From Nymphaea colorata (Eukaryota; Streptophyta; Magnoliopsida; Nymphaeales; Nymphaeaceae): a stretch of DNA of 32,314 bases. The position numbers and the translations under genes were made by a program. This document shows positions 9,597 through 20,046 of this stretch, in pieces. Below the pieces are notes generated by a model. That model ran no database searches, had not been told where the DNA came from, and worked only from the letters and a program-made list of their open reading frames with translations. Location: positions 1 to 32,314 of the forward strand of contig NW_022205184.1 of NCBI RefSeq assembly GCF_008831285.2. Reading direction: 5' to 3'. How positions within the stretch are numbered: position 1 is the stretch's first letter; the number at the start of each line of letters is the position of its first letter.

Positions 9597-9608
9597 GCTT
9601 TGCTACCA
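9597..9608 (-). other. Degenerate initiator-Met tRNA primer-binding site
   Basis: On the minus strand the sequence is tggtagcaaagc. The usual plant site for initiator-methionine tRNA is tggtatcagagc, a match at 10 of 12. It lies directly inside the proposed LTR edge and before the gag remnant, as expected. Confidence 0.55.
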
Positions 9609-9609
9609 A

Positions 9610-10755
9610 CTTTTATAATAATGCTACTTGCAGCCATACATTTCATACAAATATAATGCAACATGTGTGATGGATGCATAGTATATCATATTGGCCTTCG
9701 CAACTGATGAATGGCACAATCTGGTGCAACACATATGATTCAGGCATAGTGTACCAGATTTGCGTCCATAATTAGTGAATACTGTGGCATGTTCTATATC
9801 ACAATATAAAAACAACTAGCATAATTGGTGTGTGGATTGACCTGTCCTAAGTAGACATGTGCTCTACTCTATTAGAGTGACAGGTTGGTGGGTGTACTGT
9901 GCAAAATGCATGTAACATGTATAATAATACCTCATATCCAAAAGATAAATCATAACACAATAATAATATAAAAATTTATCATCCTACAAGGCTATATGTA
10001 CACAAAGCATTCCCATAACCAAAATAGGATATGGTTTAGTGCCAGTTACATTGCCAACTATCACCCTCTATCTTGATAGTATCACGATCTTGAGCCACAA
10101 CCCTTCTTAGGGTGAGTACTCAAAACCAAATAAGAATAAGCATCAGAGATAATTCTAAGTATGGCATATCCCTAAGGCCTATACATCCATCATCCATTTA
10201 GACATAAATAACATAGGTAGAACAATGGAGATGCCAACATCTCAGTTATTCCATTTGAGCAATAAATAGTCAACACAACATAGAGTACACATTCAAACAC
10301 ATAACTCGATGCACTGAGCGACAATATAAGTTCTGACAGGAATGTAAGGCTCCACAAGACTGTTGCGTAGTTTACAATCATCACACACAACAATTGAGTC
10401 CCTGAAAAACCTAGGGTAACCATATCCAATAAGGCAAGGTCAATATAGCTACTGCAGCCGCACGACCCATACTCTATGTGGGGATGGGATCCTTGCTAGT
10501 GGCCTGCATGACGGCCTCCTTGCTAGTGGCCTGGGTAAGAAGCACTTCATCCATTCTTACAACACGGGCCCTGTGCCACCCACCTAACTGCTTTTATAGT
10601 GGGTTCGAATAATATCCAATCAATATGATTCATTCATATTAAATCTGGCCTTAGGGGTTTCCCTAATTTCAGCTCATGCTCAAGTGCTCAATATCATATC
10701 ATTAATAAGGAATCAATAAAACATAACAATGCATCAAGAGAATGCATACTCAACT

Positions 10756-10791
<36 letters not shown>

Positions 10792-12407
10792 TATACACAC
10801 GCCCATATCACCAATTAGGCTTGTAATCGTGAAATCATAATCATGTAGCCATAGCTAAGCCTGTCTGTCTACACATATGCAGCCCATCAGGCCTCTTATA
10901 GATGTCCAACTCACATGTAATCACAGTCGCACCAATTGCCATTCCAACCTCTACCTATCAGATATCTAGACTATACCCCATACCATATCATAAGATGCAT
11001 GTTTAAATAGGATGCAACAAGTCACACAACATGTAAAATCTCAATCCCTACCTCTCTAAGGAGAACCACTAAGATATTTCCTAATGATACACTTGTAGCG
11101 ATCAAACGACACCCACTAGTGCTTCTGGGGCTTGCGAAGTGTCTCAAAATCGACTAATTCTGCAATCGTGCATGCGAGGGCAAAAATGACAAGATAATCA
11201 TTCCAGTGTGCTCTTGTGTGCACAACAAACTCCAAATGAGACAAGGTTGATGTTACACATAAAGAAGTCTAAAACATGCCAAACTTACAACCAATAATGG
11301 TGCCTTCCATGCAACGGTTGTAGCCCAGGTAAGTACGCCACAACTCGGCCATGGCCGGCAGCACCAACCAGCCGTGGGCATCTGCCGGCTACCAACAAAA
11401 TGGCATGAGCACTTCAAAAACTGTATGGGGTATCTATTATCTTTCAACATGCAAGATGCAACCGTGAGATCAATTTCTCTAAAAACATGCCCAAAGGGCA
11501 GTTGGAGTTTGTAAATATTCCAATCGGAGTCATTTTTCATCAAACAAAAGATGTCGATATTATATAATATTAAAAAATAATGATTCCTAGGTATGACTCG
11601 AAATTATGCACTAAACGAATCAAAATCAATTCCAAAAACAAAAAGAGAAACCCCAAGACACCATACCTGAATTAAACTCTGACTTTTAACAATTTAGCTT
11701 TCAAAAAACTATTAGAAGACTATCCCTGAGGTCACTAGCTTCTTCCTCTCCCTTGGGCCTTGGATAAAAAGAATCCCTCTTCCAACTCTCTCCTTTTTCT
11801 CCCTCTCTCTTATGGTGGGGGATGGAACTCGGCCTCCCCTTTAATTGTTTTCCTTTTCAATTGTCATAAACAATTTTCAGATTTTTAAATTTAAACTCAA
11901 AAGTTTAATAACTTCTAATTATGTTTAGTTTAAATTAGACACAGATTAATTAATGTTGGTCTACTTATATTAAAGCACATTGTAATCTTGTGTGAGATAA
12001 TTAACCCCCTTATAAACGAACTTCTTAATCCACTACTAACTCTAGTTAAATTCCTTAAGAGTATCTGACATTTACAGATAAGCAGTTCACCAGTTTTTAA
12101 AAACAGCATTTATGTCTTCCAAAATTTGAAATCCAAACTTACCAATATGATAATAAGGATAAGTTCATGCAAAAAATATATTAAGTTGACCATTTTTTTT
12201 ATTTCAATAATGTTTCTCCAATAAGGAAAAATGAATGCTCTTATATTATCAACATTTTTCATGAAAACAACTTGATTCAAAACATGTTTTATATCAAAAT
12301 ATTTTTAATAAATATATTAGCATGTTTATAGTTCATTTAAGATAATCTTTTAGAAAAAAAACTAAAGGGTCTGGTTTTATGCCTGACCTAACTGTCTGGG
12401 TTTTACA
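9610..12407 (-). repeat. 5' LTR of the gypsy element (about 2.8 kb)
   Basis: The outer edge is set by tgtaaaacccagacagt on the minus strand (12407-12391), a TGTAA...CC start common in plant gypsy LTRs. The inner edge is set by the primer-binding site. No second copy is in the window, so the edges cannot be confirmed by comparison. The LTR contains no coding frame I recognise. It has a TA/CA microsatellite (10756-10800), a locally GC-richer part near 10455-10600 with ccttgctagtggcctg twice (10490-10505 and 10518-10533), and a pyrimidine-rich stretch near 11740-11815. Confidence 0.6.
10756..10800. repeat. (TA)n(CA)n microsatellite
   Basis: A run of ta dinucleotides changes to about nine ca dinucleotides, then to atatacacac. 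It lies inside the gypsy LTR. Confidence 0.9.
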
Positions 12408-12412
12408 AATTT

Positions 12413-12440
12413 CTGAGAGAGAGAGACAGAGAGAGAGATC
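12413..12440. repeat. Short GA-rich microsatellite beside the gypsy LTR
   Basis: The stretch ctgagagagagagacagaga lies directly outside the LTR start and may have been the insertion site. Confidence 0.7.
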
Positions 12441-12549
12441 AAAAGAATGTGATCTTTGATTTTACCAATGCACTGGTATTAAATCTGATGTACAGTTTTG
12501 AACATGAGCTAGTGTATTCATTAGCTAATGATGTCTACTTGTTGTAGAT

Positions 12550-12780
12550 TCCTTCAAACTGAGAGTGAGCACTATAAAAATTGTCTTCTCCACAATGTCA
12601 ATGCAGATCTCAATGATGATCTCTTCTTTAGCATAGCAAACCACACTTTCGTTGTGGTGGAAGCTTATGCTACCTATGTGGTGCCTTAAAGAGAGATGTG
12701 CTGCTCATAACTCTAGCTCAAGCCACCAACGTCCTCCTCCAAGGCAAGCCTGACATCTCCAACCTGCTAACATTTTTCAA
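12550..12780 (+). pseudogene. Laccase exon fragment
   Basis: Laccases are secreted multicopper oxidases that polymerise monolignols in plant cell walls. After an acceptor-like ttgtag the sequence reads DSFKLRV (12549-12569), the start of the DTFKL-x-V-x-P-G-K-T-Y-L-L-R segment. A shifted frame follows with [20 protein letters not shown] then ATYVVP and a stop (12611-12690), matching LN-x-(E/D)-LFF-x-IA-x-H-x-(L/F)-x-VVE-x-DA-x-YV. Another shift gives VLLITLAQATNVLLQGKPD (near 12700-12750), matching the ILIAPGQTTNVLL block. This is the part between the first and second cupredoxin domains. It holds none of the copper-binding H-x-H motifs. At least two frameshifts and one stop break it. Other laccase exons were not found; the gypsy LTR ends 140 bp upstream. 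Confidence 0.8.
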
Positions 12781-15081
12781 TAACTGGAACCTCTTCTCCC
12801 TTGTTCCATATTTGCTTACCTCTTGATTTTCCAATGATAAAAAAATGTACACACAAGAATGCATAGAAGCAGGTCAACTTACAAGCTGCTTGGCTGTAAC
12901 ACCACATTGGATTCTACTAATATTAACAATCCTATCCATCTTAAATTTTCTCAGATAACAATATGACAACAGAAATTCAGAATTACCCAACAAGTATTAG
13001 AAGAAGTACCAAAGGTATGTCAACATAGTAGTCTATATGCTTGAAACAACATCAAATGATGGACAGGTAACATCTGCTGCCACTTGGGTCCCATTCATCA
13101 GGCATAAGGGGCTGGTACAATGTTAGCCATGGACTTTAACTTTATCAGCCGCAGTTGCAAATTTTTTTATGAGCCTTATGTGAAGGTACAAGAACCTTGA
13201 ACTATTTATATTAAAAATGTACCACAATATTTGCCATTTCTATTATGTAAGTGCATAGGACATGCATATCATGTTCAAAATGGAAGCATTAGTGTCCTTT
13301 GAAAAGTAAGATTTCCTAGGAACTGCCACAGGTTCTTACACTTAAGATAGGTCAAAACAATTGCACTAAGCATGCTGAAAAACAGATGAAGCCACATAGG
13401 TCTAGAATGCTGACCCAAAAAAATGTCTCGTAAACATTTCTCTTATTTTTAGGAAAGTCTTGTCAATTGACTCCTCATCTATGACACTCAGTGTAATTGG
13501 CTGCACAGAGTATGAAAATCAAGTAAGACATCTTCAAATGCAGATGGAGTTGACTATGTAGTTGACATAGTATAGTTTTACTAGGTTGTACACCCCTCCT
13601 GTAGGGTACAGACCGACTCACTTAAATATCAAGATCTCAAGTTCAACTCTGCATCAAATTATAAGCTGAAGTAAATACAAAACCGAAACTAACCTTATGT
13701 TTAAAGAGGGTAAGTATAAACATTCTGACTAAAAATATTAAAATTTGTTGAGTTAGATTGCAAGGAGTAATAACTTCCTATTTAATTATTTCTAAGTGCC
13801 TGTTTTACAACATTGGGAATGGATAAGAAGAATTTACCATGATATGAGGAATAGCTCAGAGTCTCATAAAAGTATAATTATGGATTTAAATTTGCATGAT
13901 TCAACCAACTGTGCTTTCATAATCTCATAATGATTGTATATTAAGAACAAGAACTTTGAGATATATCTCACCATAGGTTTCACTCTTAATCTACAATTTA
14001 GTCCTCCTGGCTTTAACGTTCTTTTTGAGGTTGGTAAATGTCTGTTCCCTTTGGTGAATAGATATAAACTTATGAAATAATGCAAGGGAGTCTTTAGAAG
14101 GGTGAGTAGAATAGCCTGGATGCCTTTTGTAATTGTTCTACCATTGAAGATAATTATGTTTTCCTGAGTGTGAGGATTCAGTTTTAGCTGTGTACCTTAA
14201 TTTTTAGCCCAACATTAAAAGTCATGTAAGGCTGTCTGAGTTAAGCATACATAATTCATATTAGATGGAACCACAAAAAAGGGTACCCATGCAAGTCCAA
14301 ATAAGGGTAGGCATTGTATGGCAACGAAAGTGCAACTACATGTTAATTTACACTTTGATTCATGCCAATTTCTACTAACATTGGACATATGAAAATCTGT
14401 CAAGACCAATTTCACATGTCAAAAAAAAAATGAGATTGAGTTGTAAGATAGTCATTCAAGTTAAGGAATAATTCTCATGAATATGCACCTTGAGAGCCAA
14501 GGAAACTTCCATCATTTAAGAGGGAAAAAAGATGGATACTTGAACTACATAGAATTCTAAATGGGTCACTCTTGCAAAGGAAAAAGCTTAGCCTCATATA
14601 CCTTCCACCAGTTTTTCAACTTGTATGAGTTTCTAAATCATAGACACTACAGAACATCTATGAAAATGCAAGAAAGGTATATTACCCACAGAAATAAACC
14701 ATCTTGTCACGACTCTATTAGAAGGGATTAGACTACTAAAATGAAGAAAGAGGAACAGAGAAAGAGGAAACAATACCATGTTTTTGTGATAAATCACTCA
14801 ATATTTTTAATATATGCTGGGTTCACAATGTTCCCAAGGACACAAGAACCTTGACATGGGCCAGGGCATACTCAACCAGCAAATTATGGAAGATTATTTC
14901 TCTCCAAATGCCTAACAAATGGTTCTCTGTAGTAGTTTTAGTACTAAAACTCATTGAACTTAGGAACTTTGTTTGAAAGGAGGCACCCAGATGTTTCCTA
15001 TAAATTCAAAATGTAGAAAATAATTGTCTGAATAGAGAGAGACAGACCATTTGTTTCTTGTAATATCATAGAAAAAAGCAC

Positions 15082-15170
15082 AAGTAAAGCCAAATGTTAG
15101 CCATGTTGTTGGTGCAAAAGGAAAAGAGGAAGAAACAATGCAAAAGTAAAGCCAAATGTTAGCCATGTTG
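15082..15170. repeat. Two exact 27-bp direct repeats, 62 bp apart
   Basis: The 27 bases at 15082-15108 recur exactly at 15144-15170 (they begin aagtaaagccaaatgttag). The spacer is purine-rich (ggaaaagaggaagaaac). The pattern suggests a recent local duplication or strand slippage. Confidence 0.85.
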
Positions 15171-15993
15171 CTATTATTATAAAAAAGAATCAATCCAACC
15201 AGATGGTTGCTAGTTTCCACCTCTATTATCACACAACGAAGCTCTTTTTAACCTTTGATAGAATGGTCAAAGTAACTAAGCTTCTAAGACTATCTCTGGC
15301 TTAATGGTTAATGCAAAAGCCAATCTTTATTGCCAACGCTTTTCTTCTTAGCTTTTTTGCAAGGAGAAACTTGACACCCCTTTCTTCAGTTTTTGCTTTC
15401 AGATGCTCATATAAGTAATAAAGCATGGCAACCATATGGTTGTGAAACTAATACCTATGTCAAGGGAACAAAATTATCTATGAATGTGGCAAATTAAGCT
15501 TGTCAAAGGGGAAACTAGGTGTTAGTTGGAAGAACCTAATCATTTATCAGCAACTGACTACAAATAATAACATTATCTGATGCATTTTTTGCCAAAGAAA
15601 AAGTTAAAAGTGTTATTTGTCTTCAAAAGGCTAGCGATCATGAAGGCATTCTACATCCAATCTTCATTCTGTGAGAGTTGATTGAATTAAAATAGAACAA
15701 GTTAACGTATATTTTAGGTCAAGACATTACAAGTAGAAAACCAAGTCTACAAAAAATTAAATATGAGACCACTTATAACAAGCAATTTCATGTAACTGAC
15801 CGTGCAAAGTTCAAAGGAGCTTCAAAATGCTGATTAATATGAATCTACTAACATTTTCTTCATTCAAGGAGTTCGTGCTGCAATAGACTAAATGTTTAAA
15901 TTCCTTCTCTGCCTATTGTGACCATCTCGGTGTTTCTTACAGTCCTCCTTTACATGTTATTTCCCAATCCCTAGAACATTACCCAAATGTTGT

Positions 15994-16018
15994 AGTGTGT
16001 GTGTGTACATATATATAT
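15994..16018. repeat. (GT)n(TA)n microsatellite
   Basis: gtgtgtgtgtgt is followed by acatatatatat. Confidence 0.85.
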
Positions 16019-16870
16019 TTCCTAACTTTCTACTAGGAACCACAAATCACATAAGGCATCATATGCAAAGAGACATTTACTCTAAATAGGAAACATTATG
16101 TCATTCTTGTCTTCTACTCTAAATAGGTTGCTCAGAAATGAATTTTTTTCTCTTTCTCAGAGATGTGCAACAAGTGACACAGCTTCTTTGCTACCAGGAT
16201 TTCACATTTATGTCAACGCTAGGGAACAAAGAGACATAAAAAATGTCTTCAATGTGTCCACATGTTTTCATTGATATGTTTAACTTTGTATCTCAAGCAC
16301 CCACGAATATTATGTCCTTCATAACACACAAACTAGCACCAATGTACCAGAACCACATATTGTTTTAACAAAGAAAAACATTACACTTCCATAATACTTC
16401 ATGCTTCTATTAATTTTACACAGTTAAAGTTTGTCCTCATTGTTGCATCGAATAATGCATGCATTTATTCAGCATTCAGCTGAAGATACACATTGGATCT
16501 ATGAATGTCTTATCAAAATGATGATTTGCCTACGTATATAGGTACTGTAGTGGAAGAAAAGTAAAGTGCATGTGTCTCATTGCAAAACAAGAGTTAAACA
16601 ACTAAACTATGGGAAAAAAGTAGAATTTACAAATAAAAAACATGAAATTTCAGCCACCATATTAAATCTAAGTTTGAAACCAAGTGAAAAAATACTGGAG
16701 TAAGTACAAGTGAATCTAGCTAACTCGTGCATCTATTATCACTCAAAGGATTGTGAATAAGCATAACATTGTTAAATTTAATATGTCATCCAAATTATAG
16801 CATTCTTAAATTATTGGTCCCGACAAATGGTCATAAGAGAGTGACATGAGATCCTTCTCTTTATGACTAC

Positions 16871-17318
16871 TGTTATCACCCTAAATTTTTCAAAAAAATA
16901 TTGTATTTCATTTTCACTCAAACGAAAATCTCAATTATTTTATTTGGATTTAATTTTGGAGCTTTAAGCCCGACCCTAGACCCAAAACAAACTTTCATAT
17001 CCTTATCTAAGTCCAATTCATGATGACTTGATCCAAAACAAATCTCTAGACCCATGTTCAAGTCCAAATGCAAGATTCAAATCCAAAATCCAACTCTTGG
17101 ATCCAAATTAGATCCAAAATCCAAGTTTACATTCAAATCGAGAATTCCAAATGCTATTGAGTGACATGCGCACATGCACGGACCTTCCCTTTGTTTTCTA
17201 TCTTTCGTCCTCGCATCGAGACGTGTTTTTGTAGCTTAAATCACTCACTAGAATGCATTTGGAGACCAATCAAACCCAATCCAGATTTAAAATGAGCCAG
17301 AGTCAATCAAGACGGGTT
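16871..17318 (+). repeat. LTR-like fragment, copy A
   Basis: It begins tgttatcaccctaaat and runs in parallel with copy B at 19119 for about 450 bp. Shared landmarks in the same order include ttatttggattta, cctagacccaaaacaa, atccaaaa.gaatctcta, catgcacgga.ctt, ctttgtttt, cgtccttgcat-like and ttaaaatgag. The two copies differ by many substitutions and small indels, so they are old. Copy A stops abruptly at about 17318, where unrelated copia gag sequence begins. It has no polypurine tract in front of it; the five bases before it are actac. Confidence 0.75.
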
Positions 17319-17479
17319 ACATGATTTCTTGCTCAATCAAGAGCATCGACTTCAATTACTTGCTCCTAAAAGTCCTACACAAGTTGAATCTTCAGCAACT
17401 GCCTTTTTACTCAATGAGGAGGCCATGGTGGTCGTGGAAACTATAGTGGCCATGGGGCAAATAGTGGTCGTAGCCGCTA
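17319..17479 (+). pseudogene. Ty1/copia gag scrap
   Basis: The reading HDFLLNQEHRLQLLAP, then SPTQVESSATAFLLN, resembles the end of the copia gag helical domain (L-L-x-x-E-x-R-L ... S-S-A-x-x-A). After one frameshift it gives GGHGGRGNYSGHGANSGRSR and a stop, the Gly/Arg-rich stretch that normally precedes the CCHC knuckle. It is thus a fragment of about 50 codons of a different superfamily, sitting next to the LTR copy A. It is interrupted at 17483 by the GC-rich insertion. Confidence 0.55.
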
Positions 17480-17482
17480 GGC

Positions 17483-17692
17483 CTGGGCATCGGGCCGGGC
17501 CAGCCCATTTATTCAGTGACTTTAAGGGCCCGGGTTTGAATCGGATCGGCCCGCTACCCGGCCCGTCTATTATCGGGCCGGGCCGGGCTAGGCTGGGTAC
17601 CAGGTCTGGTCAACCACATCCGAGGCTCAACCCTGCCCGTTCTGTTAACTGCCCCCTCGGGCCGAGTTGGGCCGAGCCGGGCCGGGTCCATA
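17483..17692. mobile_element. GC-rich dispersed repeat (GGGCCGGGCC-type), about 210 bp
   Basis: The stretch is far more GC-rich than its surroundings and is built from repeated gggccgggcc, cccggcccg and gggccgag words on both strands. The pentamer taggc occurs on each side (17478-17482 and 17693-17697) and may be a target-site duplication. No coding potential was seen. Similar GC-rich words recur at 31330-31545. The class is unknown to me; a small non-autonomous DNA element or SINE-like unit are options. Confidence 0.45.
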
Positions 17693-17725
17693 TAGGCTTT
17701 AGAAAAAGAAAGCTAAACTTTTAAA

Positions 17726-18067
17726 TTGCTTTTTGTCAATATAGTGGTTAATATCGACTTGTATTGGCCCGACTTGTTAGACTACCTGCCGACAAGATAT
17801 ATGCTTACATATCAGCGAATATTTTACCCAAATTTTGACAGCAGGAAGGACTTTGTCCACTGCATTGGCGACTGGAAATCTGATACAATAAAAAGAAAAG
17901 ATTGGACATTGCACAACTTATATCCATCGTACGAGCAGAATGAGATATTGTGCATCAAAAGAACATTAAAAAGCGAGGAAGAAGAAGTTTTTATAAAGAG
18001 AGAGAGAGATTTTATAATGAAGTACACATATATATATATTTATATATACGTATACGAGAGTTTGTAA
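17726..18067 (+). CDS. Unassigned open frame, 113 codons
   Basis: Its middle part looks protein-like (LYWPDLLDYLPTRYM, RIFYPNFDSRKDFVHCIGDW, KSDTIKRKDWTLHNLYPSYE), but the end runs into a TA repeat read as YIYIYIYVY. I recognise no family. It lies between the GC-rich insertion and the left inverted arm and has no clear promoter. It could be a leftover of a transposon protein. Confidence 0.2.
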   Translation: MLFVNIVVNIDLYWPDLLDYLPTRYMLTYQRIFYPNFDSRKDFVHCIGDWKSDTIKRKDWTLHNLYPSYEQNEILCIKRTLKSEEEEVFIKRERDFIMKYTYIYIYIYVYESL

Positions 18068-18795
18068 AAGAATATGTAAAATCATCAGGAGAGAAAGACA
18101 AAGAGAGATAGTCATGTGCAGGTATACATATATAACATGTATATATGCATATGTCTTCATGAGTGCTGAAATCAATAAATAACTTGGAAATACCCTACTT
18201 CAATTTTTCTATGTAAGCTGGAGAGGAACATGGACTCATGAAAAAGCCTAGGCTAAGTCTCAAAGGCCTCATTTCTTGCTTTTAAAAATCTTTTGAAAAA
18301 CATGATTCCAAATATTTTTACATGTGAATAAAAAAAGCATTATCATTCATTTGTTACAAAAAATATATTTCTTCCACTGTTTTGTATGGAAAAAAAAATC
18401 AAACATTCATGAAATGAAGAGCGACGTAAGAAAGCACTCATTGGGGTTCATAATCAGGTGATTGAGAAAGCAACTAAGCGTGACAATGACATGAAGATGA
18501 ACTTCAACATGTACAAATTTGTGAAGGGCTTTCCTGGGTTGGAAAAGTGTCAACCTCAAAAATCAACATAAGATGGAAAAATCTCAAACCGAACACTCAT
18601 TCTTGTTGTGCATTTGCTCATTAATCAAATTAGTATATCATGCATGAACATAATCTCAAGCATATAACAAGCATATTTATTAGAAATAAATGAAGAAATG
18701 GAATTTTATTTTGCCTTGTTCATACTCCCGGTGCACTCATGAGTAGCACTTGGCTCTGAAGAGGAAATCTTTAAAACTTTCTTGTACAGCCATGC
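17985..18795 (+). repeat. Inverted-repeat left arm (about 0.8 kb)
   Basis: The reverse complement of this stretch runs in parallel with 20371-21240. Shared landmarks in the same order include ctactcatgagtgca, atttcttcattta, atatgcttgttatat, ttaatgagcaaatgcac, aaatttgtacatgtt/aaattgtacatgtt, catcttcatgtcatt, ggaatcatgtttt, cc.a.gttcctct and ttcttttacaaa. Divergence is clear but homology spans almost the whole arm. The plus strand here gives a readable patch, VIEKATKRDNDMKMNFNMYK then FVKGFPGLEK (near 18460-18550), which the other arm carries on its minus strand in decayed form. The arm ends at the start of the tandem array. Confidence 0.8.
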
Positions 18796-18797
18796 AG

Positions 18798-19045
18798 GTA
18801 AAGGGTTAAACCTGCAATGCGAGCCAAAACATGCATGTAGGAAGTTAAACCTGCAATGCAAGCCAAAGCAATCCAAATAGGTAAGGGGTTAAACCAGCAA
18901 TACAAGCCAAGGAAAACCATTTAGTGGGGTTAAACATAAATTCAATTTTCGGCAAATGCGTGCAAGGGTTAAACCTGCAACATAAGCTCAAACAGCTCAT
19001 TTAGGTAACGGGCTAAACCTGAAACATAACTCTAAACATGTTTAA
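18798..19045 (+). repeat. Six-unit tandem array, unit 39-44 bp
   Basis: The core gttaaacctgcaa recurs with starts at 18805, 18844, 18888, 18929, 18968 and 19012, giving periods of 39, 44, 41, 39 and 44 bp. Units share ggtaa.gggttaaacctgcaa, then an 'agccaa' or 'aagc' segment and 'catttag'. Units 4 and 6 are the most changed. The array ends about 60 bp before a polypurine tract and LTR start. That matches the known hypervariable 3' untranslated region of Tat-lineage Ty3/gypsy elements, which often carries tandem repeats. Confidence 0.85.
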
Positions 19046-19105
19046 TTTGAAAAATCTAGGGTGCTTATCTTTGTCACTAAGCATGGCTTGTGCCGACATG
19101 GTAAC

Positions 19106-19114
19106 AAAGAGGGG
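19106..19114 (+). other. Polypurine tract before LTR copy B
   Basis: aaagagggg followed by catc lies directly before the tgttatcacc LTR start at 19119. Position and composition fit a plus-strand primer site, and mark copy B as a 3' LTR. Confidence 0.65.
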
Positions 19115-19818
19115 CATCTGTTATCACCCCAAATTTCTCAACAAAAAATTATATTTTATTTTCACCCAAACCAAATTTTTAGTTATTTGGATTTAACCCT
19201 AAGCCAAATCCTAGACCCAAAACAATTTCGCTACTAGTCGATCCAAAATGAATCTCTAAACCCTTGTCTGAACCCAAACACAAAATTCAAATTCAAACCT
19301 GGCTTTTGACGTGAGAATCAAATCGAAAATCCATCTCTTCTTTATCCAAATTAGACCCAAAACCCAAGCCTAGATCCAAATCGAGCATTTCAAACTCAAA
19401 TTCTAAAGTTGAGACCCAAATGACAAAATTTGATGCTATGAGCGCCACACACGCGTGCATGGATCTTTACTTTGTTTTATGTCTCGTCCTTGCATCAAAA
19501 TTGTGTTTTCTAGCTTAAGCAACCTAGTAACACACATCGGTGACCAATTGAACTCAATCTAGATCTAAAATGAGTATGGAATCATTCAAAATGGAGTCGG
19601 CTCCCCATTTGTAACGAAATCCACTTTTATACACATTCAAAAAAATTGTTTTATGCTTTCTTATTAAACAACTTTTTTTATTATTTACTTACTTATTTGA
19701 TTTTGTTTTTCCTTATTCAATTTAAAAAAGGGCAACTGCAATGTGCAAACGTGCAATCGCGATTGCAAATCGCGCCTGGCACTCGACAACACAATGCGCA
19801 GGGCCCATTTCCATGTTA

Positions 19819-19842
19819 AAAACCACCCCCAGGGGTGGTTTT
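19819..19842. repeat. 11-bp-arm hairpin in the LTR U3 region
   Basis: aaaaccacccc and ggggtggtttt are perfect reverse complements with a two-base loop, about 200 bases before the TATA box. It may be a structural or protein-binding site; this is inference. Confidence 0.7.
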
Positions 19843-20035
19843 GGCCTGGCTGGGTGGCATTAGCCCTGCCCACATCCCAAGGAGGTGTTTGCAGGGCTAG
19901 CGGCCAATCCCACTTAGTCAAAGCCTATTTTAAAAAAGAAAAAAAAGAAAAAAATTGCAAAATACTTGAAATTCGCATAAAAATCTTGTTAAAATAAAAA
20001 AAAATTCAAATTTTGAATTTTGGCTCCAAAACTCC

Positions 20036-20046
20036 CTATAAATACC
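20036..20046 (+). promoter_or_regulatory. TATA box of LTR copy B
   Basis: ctataaatacc is a strong plant TATA consensus, in an otherwise non-coding LTR, with pyrimidine-rich sequence downstream where a start site would be expected (about 20070). Confidence 0.55.

Larger units (their letters stand above)
6560..12407 (-). mobile_element. Ty3/gypsy retrotransposon, minus strand, decayed
   Basis: Read from high to low coordinates the element has a 5' LTR (12407-9610), a degenerate primer-binding site (9608-9597), a short gag remnant, protease, a linker, reverse transcriptase, RNase H and integrase. Integrase after RNase H is the Ty3/gypsy order. Sequence details (KIDFRSGYHQL, VDLAKVEAVQKW, DEIVRLHGLPSTIV) fit plant chromoviruses. 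The 2.8-kb LTR would suit the Tekay/Del clade, but I saw no chromodomain, so the clade is a guess. Gag is almost absent: only about 480 bp separate the primer site from the protease. The 3' LTR is also missing, so an internal and a terminal deletion have occurred. Stops and frameshifts are spread through all domains. Confidence 0.85.
12781..16870. other. About 4 kb with no recognisable gene
   Basis: The stretch is AT-rich, with only short open frames on the minus strand (13864-14085, 14215-14415, 14960-15232) that show no family motifs. A 27-bp direct repeat lies at 15082-15108 and 15144-15170. A GT/TA microsatellite is at 15994-16018. It could be intergenic DNA or a large former intron. Confidence 0.5.

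Noticed and set aside
13580-13680. tRNA-like or SINE-like segment (caagttcaactctgcatc)
   Set aside because: Only a weak B-box-like word; no A box at the right distance, no fold and no A-rich tail.
19685-19997. Pair of overlapping frames with Trp/Gly-rich peptide
   Set aside because: They lie in the LTR U3 over a palindrome; the two strands mirror each other and no motif is present.
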